Positions 1 to 9,650 of a DNA stretch of 64,000 nt are shown here, one piece after another (the first letter of the stretch is position 1; each line of letters opens with the position of its first letter). This DNA is from Nitrococcus mobilis (GTDB lineage: Bacteria > Pseudomonadota > Gammaproteobacteria > Nitrococcales > Nitrococcaceae): the NCBI GenBank assembly GCA_024102725.1, contig JAGFJL010000122.1, positions 1 through 64,000 of the forward strand, written 5' to 3'. A program made the position numbers and the translations under genes. The notes under the pieces are model-generated. The model did not search any database, was not told the origin of the DNA, and worked only from the letters and a program-made list of their open reading frames with translations.

Positions 1-249
1 CGCGTCGCTGCCGCTGAAGCCAAGCCGGCGCAGCACATCGATTGCCGGGCGCTCGTGCGGTGGCAGCACGGCTTGGCGAAGCCCCAAATCGTGCAACGTC
101 TTCATCTTACGCAGCCCCTGCTGCGCCGCTGCGCGAGGATTAGATACCGCCCCGGCGTTTCGCTGCGAGGCGAGATTGCCGAACGACAGCCCGGCGTAGT
201 TGTGCGTGGTACCGACCAAACCATCGAAATTCACTTCTACTGCGCTCAC
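1..249 (-). CDS. astB: N-succinylarginine dihydrolase, N-terminal 83 residues (runs off the window)
   Basis: Reverse strand, from a GTG at 249, open to the window edge. AstB converts succinylarginine to succinylornithine, ammonia and CO2 in the arginine succinyltransferase (AST) pathway. The visible N-terminus contains [18 protein letters not shown] and later [17 protein letters not shown], both very close to the E. coli AstB N-terminus. The catalytic residues of the family lie further downstream and cannot be judged here. The GTG start overlaps the astD stop (GTGA, 4 nt), so translational coupling with astD is likely. Confidence 0.93.
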   Translation of the reverse strand, partial: MSAVEVNFDGLVGTTHNYAGLSFGNLASQRNAGAVSNPRAAAQQGLRKMKTLHDLGLRQAVLPPHERPAIDVLRRLGFSGSDA

Positions 250-1715
250 AGCTTGACTCCAGGGCTAAGGCGCTCCGGTAACATCAGCTTATCGCCCTGC
301 AACGAAGCGACCGGGTAAGCACAGTAATCCGCCGCATAGTAAGCGCTGGGACGGTGATTACCACTGTAGCCCACCCCACCGAATGGCACTGCCGAGCTTG
401 CGCCGGTAAGCGGCTGATTCCAATTGACAATACCAGCTCGGATACGCCGGAAGAAACGCTCGAAATCGCTTTGCTGACCACCCAGCAAACCCGCGGAGAG
501 CCCGAAACGGGTGGTGTTGGCCAACGTAATAGCCTGCTCGAACGTATCGTAACGCGCCACCTGGAGGAACGGGCCGAAATACTCCTCGTCGGGTAAATCG
601 GCAATGGCGCCCACATCCATGAGCCCCGGCGACAATAAGCCGGTGGCCTCGCGCAGCCGGCGCATCGCAAGGAGCGCCCGCCCGCCCAGCTGCTCCAGTC
701 GTGCCTGCGCTGCGAGCAACCCAGTCGCGGCCGCCACCGAAATGACGGGTCCCATGAAAGGCGTCTCGGCATCCAGCCAACTACCGACCTGCAGCCCTGC
801 TACGGCCTCGAGCAGGGCCTCGAGCAGCTCATCCCCAGCCTTACCCCGCGGCAGATAGAGACGCCGAGCACAGCTACAACGCTGTCCGGCTGTCAGATAG
901 GCAGATTGAATGATCGAGTACACGGCCGCTCGGGTATCGACCCCCGGGATTACGATCAGCGGATTGTTACCGCCCATTTCCAAAGCCAGAATCTTTTCCG
1001 GCTGCTCGGCAAACTGGCGATGCAGCAAGCGACCGGTGGCGGCACTGCCGGTGAACAACAACCCATCGATATCCGGCTCGGCGGCGAGTGCCCCCCCAAC
1101 CTCGCGGCCGCCCTGCACCAAATTGACGACACCGCCCGGCAACCCGGCTTGCCGCCATAAATGCAGCATGTGCTCGGCACACAGCGGGGTGAGCTCGCTT
1201 GGTTTGAAAACCACGGTATTACCGGCGAGCAGAGCGGGGATGATGTGCCCGTTCGGCAAATGCCCAGGGAAGTTGAACGGCCCGAAAACCGCAATCACAC
1301 CGTGCGCCTTATGGCGCAGAATGGACCGACCCGCACTGATTTCGCGCTCATGCAGCCCGGTTCGCTCCTTATAAGCGCGCGCCGATAGGTCGATCTTGCC
1401 GATCATGGCCGCCACCTCGGTGAGCGCCTCCCAGGTTGGCTTGCCCGTTTCACGGGAAATTGTCTCGGCCAACGCGCGCTTATCCGCCTCCAAACGATTA
1501 CCGAAGCGGCGTACGATTTGCAACCGCTCGTCAAAACCACGTTCGCTCCAGCTCTCGAAAGCGGCGCGTGCTGCCTGTACCGCCTGCCCGACCTGCTCGG
1601 TGCTGGCCTGCGCCCCCTCCCAGAGCACCTCGTTGCTGGCGGGATCACGCGAGTCGAACGCGGCGCCGTCACCGACTACCCAGTCACTGCCAATCAGCTG
1701 ATCCTTTCTCTGCAT
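246..1715 (-). CDS. astD: succinylglutamate-semialdehyde dehydrogenase
   Basis: NAD-dependent aldehyde dehydrogenase that oxidises succinylglutamate semialdehyde to succinylglutamate in the AST pathway of arginine use. About 489 residues from the ATG at 1715, matching the roughly 492 of the family. A GTG at 1739 would add eight residues and has no better ribosome site. The family hallmarks are present: [15 protein letters not shown], catalytic Glu near residue 246 in [10 protein letters not shown], and catalytic Cys near 280 in GQRCSCARR. The C-terminal [17 protein letters not shown] is typical of AstD rather than other aldehyde dehydrogenases. It is directly followed by astB with a 4-nt overlap, so at least these two pathway genes form an operon. 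Confidence 0.95.
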   Translation of the reverse strand: MQRKDQLIGSDWVVGDGAAFDSRDPASNEVLWEGAQASTEQVGQAVQAARAAFESWSERGFDERLQIVRRFGNRLEADKRALAETISRETGKPTWEALTEVAAMIGKIDLSARAYKERTGLHEREISAGRSILRHKAHGVIAVFGPFNFPGHLPNGHIIPALLAGNTVVFKPSELTPLCAEHMLHLWRQAGLPGGVVNLVQGGREVGGALAAEPDIDGLLFTGSAATGRLLHRQFAEQPEKILALEMGGNNPLIVIPGVDTRAAVYSIIQSAYLTAGQRCSCARRLYLPRGKAGDELLEALLEAVAGLQVGSWLDAETPFMGPVISVAAATGLLAAQARLEQLGGRALLAMRRLREATGLLSPGLMDVGAIADLPDEEYFGPFLQVARYDTFEQAITLANTTRFGLSAGLLGGQQSDFERFFRRIRAGIVNWNQPLTGASSAVPFGGVGYSGNHRPSAYYAADYCAYPVASLQGDKLMLPERLSPGVKL

Positions 1716-1774
1716 AAAGCGTCTCTGGTGGCTGTGCACGGTTGCTTGTCAGGCGGGGTTTGGATCGGGCAGCG

Positions 1775-2428
1775 CTAGCTACCCAACGTACGTGTGTGTG
1801 TGGCCTGCCGTTCATCGACCAGCTGGGATACTTTGCGCTGCAGTTCCTCGATGAGCGCCGCCAAGCCATGGTCGCGGATAAACGCGGTGTACTCGGAGCG
1901 CTTGATGGCCAGTTCGCTGACACCATCGGCGAGAATATTGACGATCCGCCACTGACCATCTTGTAGATGAAGTAGGTAGTCGAGCCGTATCCGAGCACCA
2001 TCGCTTAGTAAAAGCTTGGTCTGTATCAGACGCTTGCCCTGAGCGAGCTTACGCTGCCCTGACTGGACAAAGCGCTCACCACTATACTCATCGAAGCGAT
2101 CAGCGTAGGTGGCAATCGTCAGGCGTCGGAAGGTGGCCAAAAACTGCTCGCGTTGCACCGCGTTCAGCCCCTGCCACTGGCTACCAAGCGCAAATCGGGC
2201 CATGCTCGCCAAATCGTGGCTGGCTTCGATGGCGGGCGCAAGGACCTCGAAACGCTGTTCGAAGTTCATATTCGAGCGCCAGACCGCAACGAGCTTTTGC
2301 TGCAAATCGGTCACCACCACCGCCGCGGGGCTTTGCCCCGCGGCCACCGCAAGACTCAGCCAGGATAACACGGCCCCTAGTGCCATCCTCTTGGCAGCAA
2401 CCGAGTTTGCGAAAATACGGCGTAACAT
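1775..2428 (-). CDS. MlaC/Ttg2D/HpnM-family periplasmic phospholipid-binding protein
   Basis: About 217 residues from the ATG at 2428, which has a GGAG ribosome site; longer in-frame starts upstream have no support. The N-terminus (MLRRIFANSVAAKRMALGA then a hydrophobic run) is a Sec signal peptide. The body matches the toluene-tolerance Ttg2/MlaC family: MARFALGSQWQGL, FRRLTIATYADRFDEYSG, and a C-terminal FIRDHGLAALIEEL. Compared by eye it is a paralogue of the MlaC at 47758-48381, and it sits away from any ABC transporter gene. MlaC proteins carry phospholipid between membranes; the HpnM branch is linked to hopanoid transport. Which branch this is cannot be decided here. It precedes astD by 59 bp. 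Confidence 0.85.
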   Translation of the reverse strand: MLRRIFANSVAAKRMALGAVLSWLSLAVAAGQSPAAVVVTDLQQKLVAVWRSNMNFEQRFEVLAPAIEASHDLASMARFALGSQWQGLNAVQREQFLATFRRLTIATYADRFDEYSGERFVQSGQRKLAQGKRLIQTKLLLSDGARIRLDYLLHLQDGQWRIVNILADGVSELAIKRSEYTAFIRDHGLAALIEELQRKVSQLVDERQATHTRTLGS

Positions 2429-2853
2429 AGCTGCGCTCCTTCTCGTTCGCCGCCAACTGAGCGCCATCGACCCATGTTCGACCGTATCGAGAGTCATTGG
2501 CCAGCGTCCCCGGCGGCAAACACCCCGGGAAGCCGCGCTCCCGGCCGATGAGCTCGCCTGCAACGGTCCTTGGGGAAATTGCGAACTGCTGGGCGGAACG
2601 GCGGTCAGTGCGGTGCTGTAATGCCTTACCGGCTAGACCACTTTGACGGTGATCGGGATAGTAGCTTACGTGGGCTACCTGCGGTCCTTCGAAGACCCAC
2701 TCCAATTGGCGGCCGCGCATTGACCAAGTCCATGATCCCTAAAGTGGAACAAACAGGCCGTTGATTTTACCAAGCGTCGCTCTTGCAAGGTAGAAACATG
2801 TTGCCCACCTCTACCGACAAACCCAACGCCCGAGTACGGAGAAAGGTCTGCTT
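2429..2853. other. 425-bp intergenic region between the MlaC-like gene and pilB
   Basis: This divergent spacer must hold the promoters of the MlaC-like gene (leftward) and of pilB (rightward). I checked it for a sigma-54 element, since pilus genes often use one, and found no convincing GG-N10-GC pair. The open frames that cross it show no family resemblance. No strong hairpin was noticed. Confidence 0.5.
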
Positions 2854-4569
2854 ATGGCCACCGCCAATCCCTCGTTAAAGCTCGGCGGCCTTGCCCGGCG
2901 CCTGGTTCAGAACCGCTTGATCGGGGAGGACGAGGTCCGACAGGCCCTGCACGATTCCAAAAAAGCAAACACCCCGTTCGTCACCTATCTGATCGAACAG
3001 GGTTTGCTCGCGGCAAAGAGCATCGCCGCAGCCGCATCAAGCGAATTCGGCGTACCATTGTTCGATTTGACCGCGCTGGAGATAAACCACAGCGTGGTCT
3101 CGCTGGTCACCGAAAAACTGATCCGCCGCCACCGGGCCCTGCCAATTATCAAACGCGGCAAACGCTTATACGTGGCCGTATCCGATCCCACCAATCTGGA
3201 GGCACTCGACGAGTTCAAATTCCATACCGGGCTCAGCGCTGATCCGGTGCTGGTCGAGGACGATCAACTCGGGCGGATCATCGATCGGGCACTGGAGCGT
3301 GCCGACGATGTGCTCTCGGATATGGATCTCGACGAGGATTTGGAAAACCTCGATATCAGTGCTGGGGATACCGAACGCGAGCCGGAGGTCGGCGACTCCG
3401 ATGCCGACGATGCGCCGGTGGTACGGTTCGTCAACAAAGTGCTCCTCGATGCGATCAACAAAGAGGCCTCCGATATCCACTTCGAGCCCTATGAGAAACA
3501 GTATCGGGTCCGCTTTCGCCAAGATGGCGTATTACGCGAGGTAACCGCCCCACCCATCCAGCTTGCGCCAAGATTGGCAGCACGGCTCAAAGTGATGGCG
3601 CGGCTCGATATCGCCGAGCGCCGGGTGCCCCAAGACGGGCGCATCAAAATGAATCTATCCAAGCGCCGAGCCATCGAGTTTCGTGTCAACACGTGCCCCA
3701 CTTTGTTTGGCGAGAAAATCGTCCTGCGCATCTTGGATCCCAGCAGTGCCCAAATGGGCATCGAGCAGCTGGGCTACGAGGACGAGCAAAAGGAGGTCTT
3801 CCTCAAATACATCCACAAACCTTACGGGATGGTACTGGTAACCGGCCCCACGGGCTCAGGCAAGACGGTTTCGCTGTATACCGCGCTCAACATACTCAAT
3901 ACCGCCGATCGCAACATTTCGACGGTCGAAGACCCGGTGGAGATCAACGTGCCCGGCATCAATCAGGTCAACCTGAACATGAAAGCCGGCCTCACCTTCG
4001 CCGCCGCGCTGCGCGCCTTTTTACGCCAAGACCCGGACATCATCATGGTGGGCGAAATCCGCGATCTGGAAACCGCCGAGATCGCCATCAAAGCCGCGCA
4101 AACCGGCCACCTCGTGCTCTCGACACTGCATACTAACGATGCCCCGCAAACACTCTCCCGCATGGCCAATATGGGGGTCGCACCGTATAACATCGCCTCT
4201 TCGGTAAGCCTGATCATCGCCCAACGGCTGGCCCGGCGGCTTTGCAAACACTGCAAGCAGCCGGTCGATATCCCTAGAGAAGCGCTGCTCAAAGAGGGCT
4301 TTGACGAAGCCATTCTCGATGAGTTGGTGGTCTACGCCGCGAAAGGCTGCGAGCAGTGTACTGACGGCTACCGCGGCCGGGTGGGTATCTATCAAGTTAT
4401 GCCGGTAACAGAGGCCATGGGGCGGATCATCATGGAGGGCGGGAATGCCATGCAGCTAGCCGAGCAGGCTCGCCGTGACAAAGTCAACGACCTGCGCCAA
4501 TCCGGCCTACTGAAGGTCAAACAAGGTGTAACGAGTCTGGAAGAACTCAATCGAGTAACGGTGGACTGA
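2854..4569 (+). CDS. pilB: type IV pilus assembly ATPase PilB
   Basis: Cytoplasmic hexameric ATPase that powers pilus extension. 571 residues, the usual PilB length. An N-terminal GspE/PilB domain (about 30-150) precedes the secretion ATPase core. Walker A is GPTGSGKT at 331-338; Walker B is DPDIIMVGEIRD, with Glu401 as the likely catalytic residue. A zinc-binding Cys tetrad sits at C464/C467 and C499/C502. The CxxC tetrad and pilBCD order argue for PilB rather than a general secretion GspE. The ribosome site GGAGAAAGG precedes the ATG. pilC starts 4 nt after the stop. No pilin gene is in the window. Confidence 0.97.
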   Translation: MATANPSLKLGGLARRLVQNRLIGEDEVRQALHDSKKANTPFVTYLIEQGLLAAKSIAAAASSEFGVPLFDLTALEINHSVVSLVTEKLIRRHRALPIIKRGKRLYVAVSDPTNLEALDEFKFHTGLSADPVLVEDDQLGRIIDRALERADDVLSDMDLDEDLENLDISAGDTEREPEVGDSDADDAPVVRFVNKVLLDAINKEASDIHFEPYEKQYRVRFRQDGVLREVTAPPIQLAPRLAARLKVMARLDIAERRVPQDGRIKMNLSKRRAIEFRVNTCPTLFGEKIVLRILDPSSAQMGIEQLGYEDEQKEVFLKYIHKPYGMVLVTGPTGSGKTVSLYTALNILNTADRNISTVEDPVEINVPGINQVNLNMKAGLTFAAALRAFLRQDPDIIMVGEIRDLETAEIAIKAAQTGHLVLSTLHTNDAPQTLSRMANMGVAPYNIASSVSLIIAQRLARRLCKHCKQPVDIPREALLKEGFDEAILDELVVYAAKGCEQCTDGYRGRVGIYQVMPVTEAMGRIIMEGGNAMQLAEQARRDKVNDLRQSGLLKVKQGVTSLEELNRVTVD

Positions 4570-4573
4570 AGCG

Positions 4574-5803
4574 ATGGTGGAAAAGGCAATCAAGCTGACG
4601 AGTTTCACCTGGGAGGGAGTCGATCGCAACGGGCGCAAACTTACCGGCAGCAGCCAGGCCGAGAACGCCACGAAATTGCGGACCAACTTGCGCCAGCAAG
4701 GCATCGCCGCCCAGAAGATCCGGCGCAAATCGACTCTGCTGAGTCTGGGCCAAGGCCCGCGCAAGAAGAAGATCACCCCCGGCGATATCGCAGTCCTCAC
4801 TCGGCAACTCTCCACCATGCTCAACTCCGGCGTGCCGCTGGTTCAAGCATTCGACATCATCGGCCGCGGTCACGAAAATCCGAGCATGCAAAAACTGGTG
4901 CTGGGCATCAAGGAGGATGTTGAAGCCGGCACCGGGCTCTCCGATGCGCTGCGCAAATATCCACGGTATTTCGACGAACTGGTGTGCAATCTGGTTGCCG
5001 CCGGCGAGCAGGCCGGCGTACTGGACACCCTGCTGGACAAAATCGCCACCTACAAAGAAAAGACGGAGTCCATCAAGAAAAAAATCAAAAAGGCCTTGTT
5101 CTACCCGACCGCCGTGCTCCTCGTCGCCTTTATCGTCACCGCCATCCTATTGATCTTCGTGGTACCGCAATTCGAGGAGCTGTTCCGCGGCTTTGGCGCG
5201 GATCTGCCCGCCTTTACTTTGCTGGTCATCCAGCTCTCGAATGCCTTTCAGCAATACTGGTGGCTCATTCTCGCTGGGCTCGGCGCCGCCGCAACGGCCT
5301 TTGCCCAAGCCCACAAACGCTCACGCCGAGTAGCCTATGCAGTGGATCGCATCTCTTTGCGCATCCCGATCGTCGGTGCAATTTTGCGCAAAGCGGCGCT
5401 CGCGCGTTTCGCCAGGACGCTCTCGACGATGTTCGCCGCCGGTGTACCTTTGGTGGACGCACTCGAATCCGTTGCCGGCGCCACCGGCAACCGCGTCTAC
5501 GGCCAGGCGGTGCACGCCATGCGTGAGGAAGTGGCCGCCGGGCAGCCGCTGCAATGGGCGGCCAGCCGCACGGAGCTTTTCCCGCATATGATGGTGCAGA
5601 TGATTGCAATCGGCGAGGAAGCGGGTTCGTTGGATGCCATGCTGGCCAAGGTCGCCGATTTCTACGAGGAAGAGGTCGACAACGCGATCGACAGTTTGAG
5701 CAGCCTGCTCGAGCCCCTGATCATGGCCATCCTGGGTATCTTGGTCGGCGGCCTGGTAATCGCCATGTATCTGCCGATCTTCAAACTCGGCTCGGTCGTT
5801 TAG
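4574..5803 (+). CDS. pilC: type IV pilus inner-membrane platform protein PilC
   Basis: Inner-membrane protein that anchors the pilus base and works with the PilB and PilT motors. 409 residues, with two T2SF repeats (about 75-195 and 275-400), each holding a LTRQLSTMLNSGVPL / ARTLSTMFAAGVPLVDAL type motif. Hydrophobic segments lie near residues 180-205, 220-240 and at the C-terminus (LIMAILGILVGGLVIAMYLP). It starts 4 nt after the pilB stop with no strong Shine-Dalgarno sequence, which suggests coupled translation. Confidence 0.96.
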   Translation: MVEKAIKLTSFTWEGVDRNGRKLTGSSQAENATKLRTNLRQQGIAAQKIRRKSTLLSLGQGPRKKKITPGDIAVLTRQLSTMLNSGVPLVQAFDIIGRGHENPSMQKLVLGIKEDVEAGTGLSDALRKYPRYFDELVCNLVAAGEQAGVLDTLLDKIATYKEKTESIKKKIKKALFYPTAVLLVAFIVTAILLIFVVPQFEELFRGFGADLPAFTLLVIQLSNAFQQYWWLILAGLGAAATAFAQAHKRSRRVAYAVDRISLRIPIVGAILRKAALARFARTLSTMFAAGVPLVDALESVAGATGNRVYGQAVHAMREEVAAGQPLQWAASRTELFPHMMVQMIAIGEEAGSLDAMLAKVADFYEEEVDNAIDSLSSLLEPLIMAILGILVGGLVIAMYLPIFKLGSVV

Positions 5804-5831
5804 CCGCCTACGGCGCTCCCCGTCTGAACCC

Positions 5832-6749
5832 GTGCAATCCCCGAATATGACTGCAATATCCATACTCGATCTTTTGCAAAGCAACCCGCGGTTACTTTGG
5901 GCAGCAAGTTTTGTGCTCGGCCTTATGGTTGGCAGCTTCCTCAACGTGGTCATCCTACGTCTACCGCGCCGGCTCAATCACGAATGGCGCGCGCAATGTG
6001 CCGAATTCTTAGCAAGCGGCGAATCGGGCTCGCTCATTCAGCCAAACGATGGCGAACGCTTCGATCTGCTCACACCGCCCTCGCAATGCCCGCTTTGTCG
6101 CCACCGCCTCCGCCCTTGGGAGAACATCCCGCTTTTGAGCTATCTGCTCCTGCGTGGGCGTTGTTCGAGTTGCAATGCGCGCATCTCGCCACGCTACCCA
6201 ACGGTCGAACTGCTCACCGGCGTTCTCTCGGTTATCGTCGTAGCACACTTCGGCGTTTCGGCCGCCGCGCTCGCAGCCCTGGTCCTGACCTGGGTGCTCA
6301 TCGCCCTCGCCGGCATCGATCTAGACCATCAGCTACTGCCCGACGATCTCACGCTGTCGGCCTTATGGCTAGGCCTGTTGCTGAGCTTGGTGCCCGTGTT
6401 CGTCCCTGCGGCCACCGCCATCGTCGGCGCCGTGGTCGGTTACCTCGCACTGTGGAGCGTTTATCATCTCTTCCGCTGGCTCACCGGCAAACAGGGTATG
6501 GGTTATGGGGATTTCAAGCTGCTCGGTATGCTTGGCGCTTGGCTTGGCTGGCAGGCGCTGCCCCTGATCGTGGTTCTCGCCTCGATCGTGGGCGCCGCGG
6601 TTGGCATTGCGCTGATCGCCGGCCTGGGGCGGCATCGCGATCAACCCATACCCTTCGGCCCTTTTCTCGCCGCCGCCGGGTGGATCTATCTGCTATGGGG
6701 CGACGAGCTGGTGCCGACCTATCTTGCCCTTGCCGGGCTGTCCCGATAA
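5832..6749 (+). CDS. pilD: prepilin peptidase / N-methyltransferase PilD
   Basis: Bifunctional inner-membrane aspartic protease that cleaves type IV prepilin leaders and methylates the new N-terminus. 305 residues from the GTG at 5832; an ATG at 5847 is equally possible, and neither has a clear ribosome site. The zinc-binding Cys tetrad is C86/C89 (CPLC) and C111/C114 (CSSC). The membrane aspartate motifs are GIDLDHQLLPDD (D163/D165) and GYGDFK (D227). About eight hydrophobic segments. Third gene of pilBCD. Confidence 0.96.
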   Translation: MQSPNMTAISILDLLQSNPRLLWAASFVLGLMVGSFLNVVILRLPRRLNHEWRAQCAEFLASGESGSLIQPNDGERFDLLTPPSQCPLCRHRLRPWENIPLLSYLLLRGRCSSCNARISPRYPTVELLTGVLSVIVVAHFGVSAAALAALVLTWVLIALAGIDLDHQLLPDDLTLSALWLGLLLSLVPVFVPAATAIVGAVVGYLALWSVYHLFRWLTGKQGMGYGDFKLLGMLGAWLGWQALPLIVVLASIVGAAVGIALIAGLGRHRDQPIPFGPFLAAAGWIYLLWGDELVPTYLALAGLSR

Positions 6750-6886
6750 ACCGCTTCTGAAAGATGCCACCGACGCGCCGTGAACTGCGCACCCGGCTAC
6801 TCCCCGATTGGCCATTAGCTATGGGTACATGGTGAAATAAACAACTCGGCAATGGTGCGACGGGTTTAGGCACAAGGCAATACCAG

Positions 6887-7489
6887 ATGTTGATCGTTGG
6901 ACTCACCGGCGGCATCGCCAGCGGCAAAAGTGCGGCCACGAACTGCTTTGCCACCCGGGCAGTGGAAATCATCGACACCGATTGCATTGCTCGAGAGGTG
7001 GTGCAGCCCGCAAGCGAGGGCTTGCGGCAACTCGTCGAGCACTTCGGTACTACCATTCTGACCCCCGCCGGTGAACTCGATCGTGCGCAGCTGCGCCGGC
7101 GCGTGTTTGCCGACCCGGACGAGCGCACGCGGCTCGATAGCATTCTCCACCCCCTGATCCGTACCAAAGCCATTGCCCGGCTTGAGCACCGTCGTGGTCC
7201 TTACACAATTCTGGTCGTACCCTTGTTGTTGGAAAGCGGAATGACCGATCTTGTAGACCGAATCCTGGTGGTGGACGCACCGGTGGCACTTCAGCGCCAG
7301 CGGCTGCTCAAGCGAATAAATGCCTCCGATGAGGAGATCGAGTGCATCCTCGCAGCGCAGGCTTCCCGCGCCGCACGGCTAACCCGTGCCGATGATGTCA
7401 TCGATAACTCCGGCTCGCTAGCCGCCTTGGATGCGGCGGTAGCGCATCTGCACGCGCGCTACCTACGCTTGGCTCAGTATCGGCCTTGA
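6887..7489 (+). CDS. coaE: dephospho-CoA kinase
   Basis: Phosphorylates the 3' hydroxyl of dephospho-CoA, the last step of CoA synthesis. 200 residues. The P-loop GGIASGKS is at 8-15, followed by DTDCIAREVV and the lid-type VVPLLLESGM segment, all typical of CoaE. It lies 137 bp after pilD; the same pilD-coaE-yacG arrangement is common in Gammaproteobacteria. Confidence 0.96.
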   Translation: MLIVGLTGGIASGKSAATNCFATRAVEIIDTDCIAREVVQPASEGLRQLVEHFGTTILTPAGELDRAQLRRRVFADPDERTRLDSILHPLIRTKAIARLEHRRGPYTILVVPLLLESGMTDLVDRILVVDAPVALQRQRLLKRINASDEEIECILAAQASRAARLTRADDVIDNSGSLAALDAAVAHLHARYLRLAQYRP

Positions 7490-7558
7490 GCCCGGCGCGG
7501 TTGGCTAGGGCCCAAATCTGGGCGAGAATGGTCGCGGGCTTTTTCATCGATCGGCAGC

Positions 7559-8347
7559 ATGAGGAACGCCGCCCTGCAAGCGCCGAGCATTGCCTATGAA
7601 CAGCCGCTCAATGAGCGCATCCGCACCCTGTTGCGCGTGGAGTTCTTGCATCACCAAGGCCAGTTTGGCATCGCCGGTGAATCGCAATGGCACTCACGCC
7701 TCGCGCTGAGCACACTCGTCGAGCTCACGGACTTGCTCAGCCGGAGTGATCTGCGCTGCGAGCTCCAAAAGGAGTTGCAGCGGCTATCGAACACACTACT
7801 GGCCCTGCAGCAAACTCCCGGCGTCGACCCGAACCGCCTGCACGCCATACTCTGCGAATGCGAGTGCCTCACCGAGCAGCTGCACGCTACCCCCTACGGC
7901 GCCAGCAACGAAATCAAAGGCAACGATTTCCTCAATACCGTAGCCCAACGCAGCGGCATTGCGGGGGGAACCTGCAGCTTCGATCTCCCCGTCTATCATC
8001 GCTGGTTGCATCAATCGCCTGAACTCCGACGCGCGGATCTGGAGCATTGGTTCGAGGGCTTGGCTGCGGTGGGCAAAGCGACCCACCTGGTCCTCCGACT
8101 GCTGCGCGAGAGCGCCGATGCCGTTCCGGAGATCGCCTACGGCGGCACCTTCCAGGCCAGCCTGGATCGAACACCTCCCTACCAGATGCTGCGTGTTCTA
8201 CTGGCGCAGGGAGAACCGTACTTCCCCGAGATCAGCGGCAATCGGCATTTCTGTACCATCCGCTTTCTGGAACAGACATCCTTGCGAGAACGTCCGCAGC
8301 AAGTATCAATGGATGTGGAATTTCGACTCGAGCGATGTGTCGTGTGA
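7559..8347 (+). CDS. zapD: cell division protein ZapD (YacF family)
   Basis: Cytoplasmic protein that binds the FtsZ C-terminus and bundles FtsZ filaments at the Z ring. 262 residues against about 247 in E. coli. The N-terminal YEQPLNERIRTLLRVEFL and the internal GGTCSFDLPVYHRWLH and GGTFQASL segments are characteristic. The start at 7559 agrees with the family N-terminus. It is followed within about 20 bp by yacG, as in many relatives. Confidence 0.93.
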   Translation: MRNAALQAPSIAYEQPLNERIRTLLRVEFLHHQGQFGIAGESQWHSRLALSTLVELTDLLSRSDLRCELQKELQRLSNTLLALQQTPGVDPNRLHAILCECECLTEQLHATPYGASNEIKGNDFLNTVAQRSGIAGGTCSFDLPVYHRWLHQSPELRRADLEHWFEGLAAVGKATHLVLRLLRESADAVPEIAYGGTFQASLDRTPPYQMLRVLLAQGEPYFPEISGNRHFCTIRFLEQTSLRERPQQVSMDVEFRLERCVV

Positions 8348-8368
8348 CGCACACGCTCAGGAGTGTAC

Positions 8369-8581
8369 GTGCCTACAACACCTGCAACCGTACGTTGCCC
8401 GACCTGCGGTCGACCGGTCGAATGGTCGAAGCACCACCGCTATCGACCGTTTTGCTGCCGGCGCTGCAAGTTAATCGATTTGGGTGCCTGGCTGGACGGT
8501 AGTCATCGCATCCCGGGATCGGAGCTAGCCGGCGAGCCCGGCGGCGCTGACGGGGATTCGAACGACGCGGCGGAGCGGTAA
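8369..8581 (+). CDS. yacG: DNA gyrase inhibitor YacG
   Basis: Small zinc protein that binds GyrB and inhibits gyrase. About 70 residues. Zinc ligands are C10 and C13 ([10 protein letters not shown]), C29 (FC) and C33 (RRC), followed by the family signature KLIDLGAWL. Two in-frame GTGs are possible, at 8363 and 8369. The second is preferred because AGGAG at 8359-8363 sits 5 nt before it, whereas it overlaps the first. Confidence 0.9.
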   Translation: MPTTPATVRCPTCGRPVEWSKHHRYRPFCCRRCKLIDLGAWLDGSHRIPGSELAGEPGGADGDSNDAAER

Positions 8582-8634
8582 TAACGGGCGGCCTGTCCTG
8601 CTGCGGCTTCCACACCGGCACAGTTGCTGGCGAT

Positions 8635-9591
8635 TCAGTAGCCAGCATGCCAAAACCCGCGGATCCCGGCCACTCCTTGAGCACGCGCACGCCAAGCCCG
8701 CTCCATGTCTGCCGGACCGACACCGCCCAAGGCATAGACTGGGAGGGACACGTCGCGGATCCAGGCCGCGAAGGTCCGCCATCCCAACGGTTCACGGTCT
8801 GAATGGCTGGGGGTGGCGCGCACCGGGGAGAGCACCGCGAAGTCGACGCCGATAGCGCAGGCCCGCGCCAAATCCTCGGGGCCGTGGCAAGAGGCACCCA
8901 CCAGGCGGCTAGTCGGCAAGGGCCGCGCCCGCAGCGCCCACAGCTGGGCGGCGGACAGATGCACACCGTCGGTCCCCACTCGCCGGGCGATGTCCAGTCG
9001 CCGACTGACCAACAACCTTCCGCCCGCCGCGCGAACCGCCGCCAGCAGCCTGTGTGCCAACTTCTCGAGCTGTACCCCACTGAGACCGTCGGTGCGCAAC
9101 TGCACGAGTTCGCAACCGAATCTCAAGCTTTGCAGCACTCCTTTAAGCAAGCCATCGGGATCGGTCAAAGGGGGAGTAATGAGATAGCGGGCCGGCAAAC
9201 CAGCAGCGAGCACAATCGGATGATTCGCCGGCGGAAAGCAGAAACCAGCCAGCCCAGAGGGCATAACCCACTGACAGCACTGACCTTCCCTGCCATGGGC
9301 CACTCCGGTGAAACGCGGAACACGCCAGACATCGAGCAGCACCTCTTTGTCCGGATAGTGGTAAGGCACGCGGATCAGGGGCCAGGCCTGCTCGGGGCGA
9401 ATGCCGACCTCTTCGGCCAACTCCCGGCCAAGCGCCGCACAAGCATCCTCCCCCGGCTCCACCTTACCGCCGGGAAATTCCCACAATCCGCCTTGGTGAC
9501 GGTGCACGCCCCGCCGACAAATCAACACACGCGCGGCCACATCGGTGACGACACCGACCGCCACGTGCACCGGCGGCTTGTTCGAGCTCAC
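8635..9591 (-). CDS. Nudix hydrolase fused to a thiamine-phosphate synthase-like domain
   Basis: 318 residues from a GTG. The N-terminal half is a MutT-like Nudix domain with a complete Nudix box at G42-I64 (GX5EX7RELAEEVGI). MutT-type enzymes remove oxidised nucleotides such as 8-oxo-dGTP. The C-terminal half (about 150-315) looks like a ThiE/TenI TIM barrel: VQLRTDGLSG, LVSRRLDIARRVGTDGVHLS, GASCHGPEDLARA, and YALGGVGPADMERAW. This fusion architecture is known in Gammaproteobacteria. Whether the ThiE-like half is active in thiamine synthesis is unknown. It lies downstream of argJ on the same strand. Confidence 0.9.
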   Translation of the reverse strand: MSSNKPPVHVAVGVVTDVAARVLICRRGVHRHQGGLWEFPGGKVEPGEDACAALGRELAEEVGIRPEQAWPLIRVPYHYPDKEVLLDVWRVPRFTGVAHGREGQCCQWVMPSGLAGFCFPPANHPIVLAAGLPARYLITPPLTDPDGLLKGVLQSLRFGCELVQLRTDGLSGVQLEKLAHRLLAAVRAAGGRLLVSRRLDIARRVGTDGVHLSAAQLWALRARPLPTSRLVGASCHGPEDLARACAIGVDFAVLSPVRATPSHSDREPLGWRTFAAWIRDVSLPVYALGGVGPADMERAWRARAQGVAGIRGFWHAGY

Positions 9592-9650
9592 ATCAATCCG
9601 CCCGTTCGCGCGCTATCCCCACACCGGCCGCGAGTGGATTGGCCAATCGC

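Noticed and set aside
2740-2853. Possible sigma-54 promoter for pilB
   Set aside because: A TGGAAC element is followed by no GC at the required 10-nt distance.
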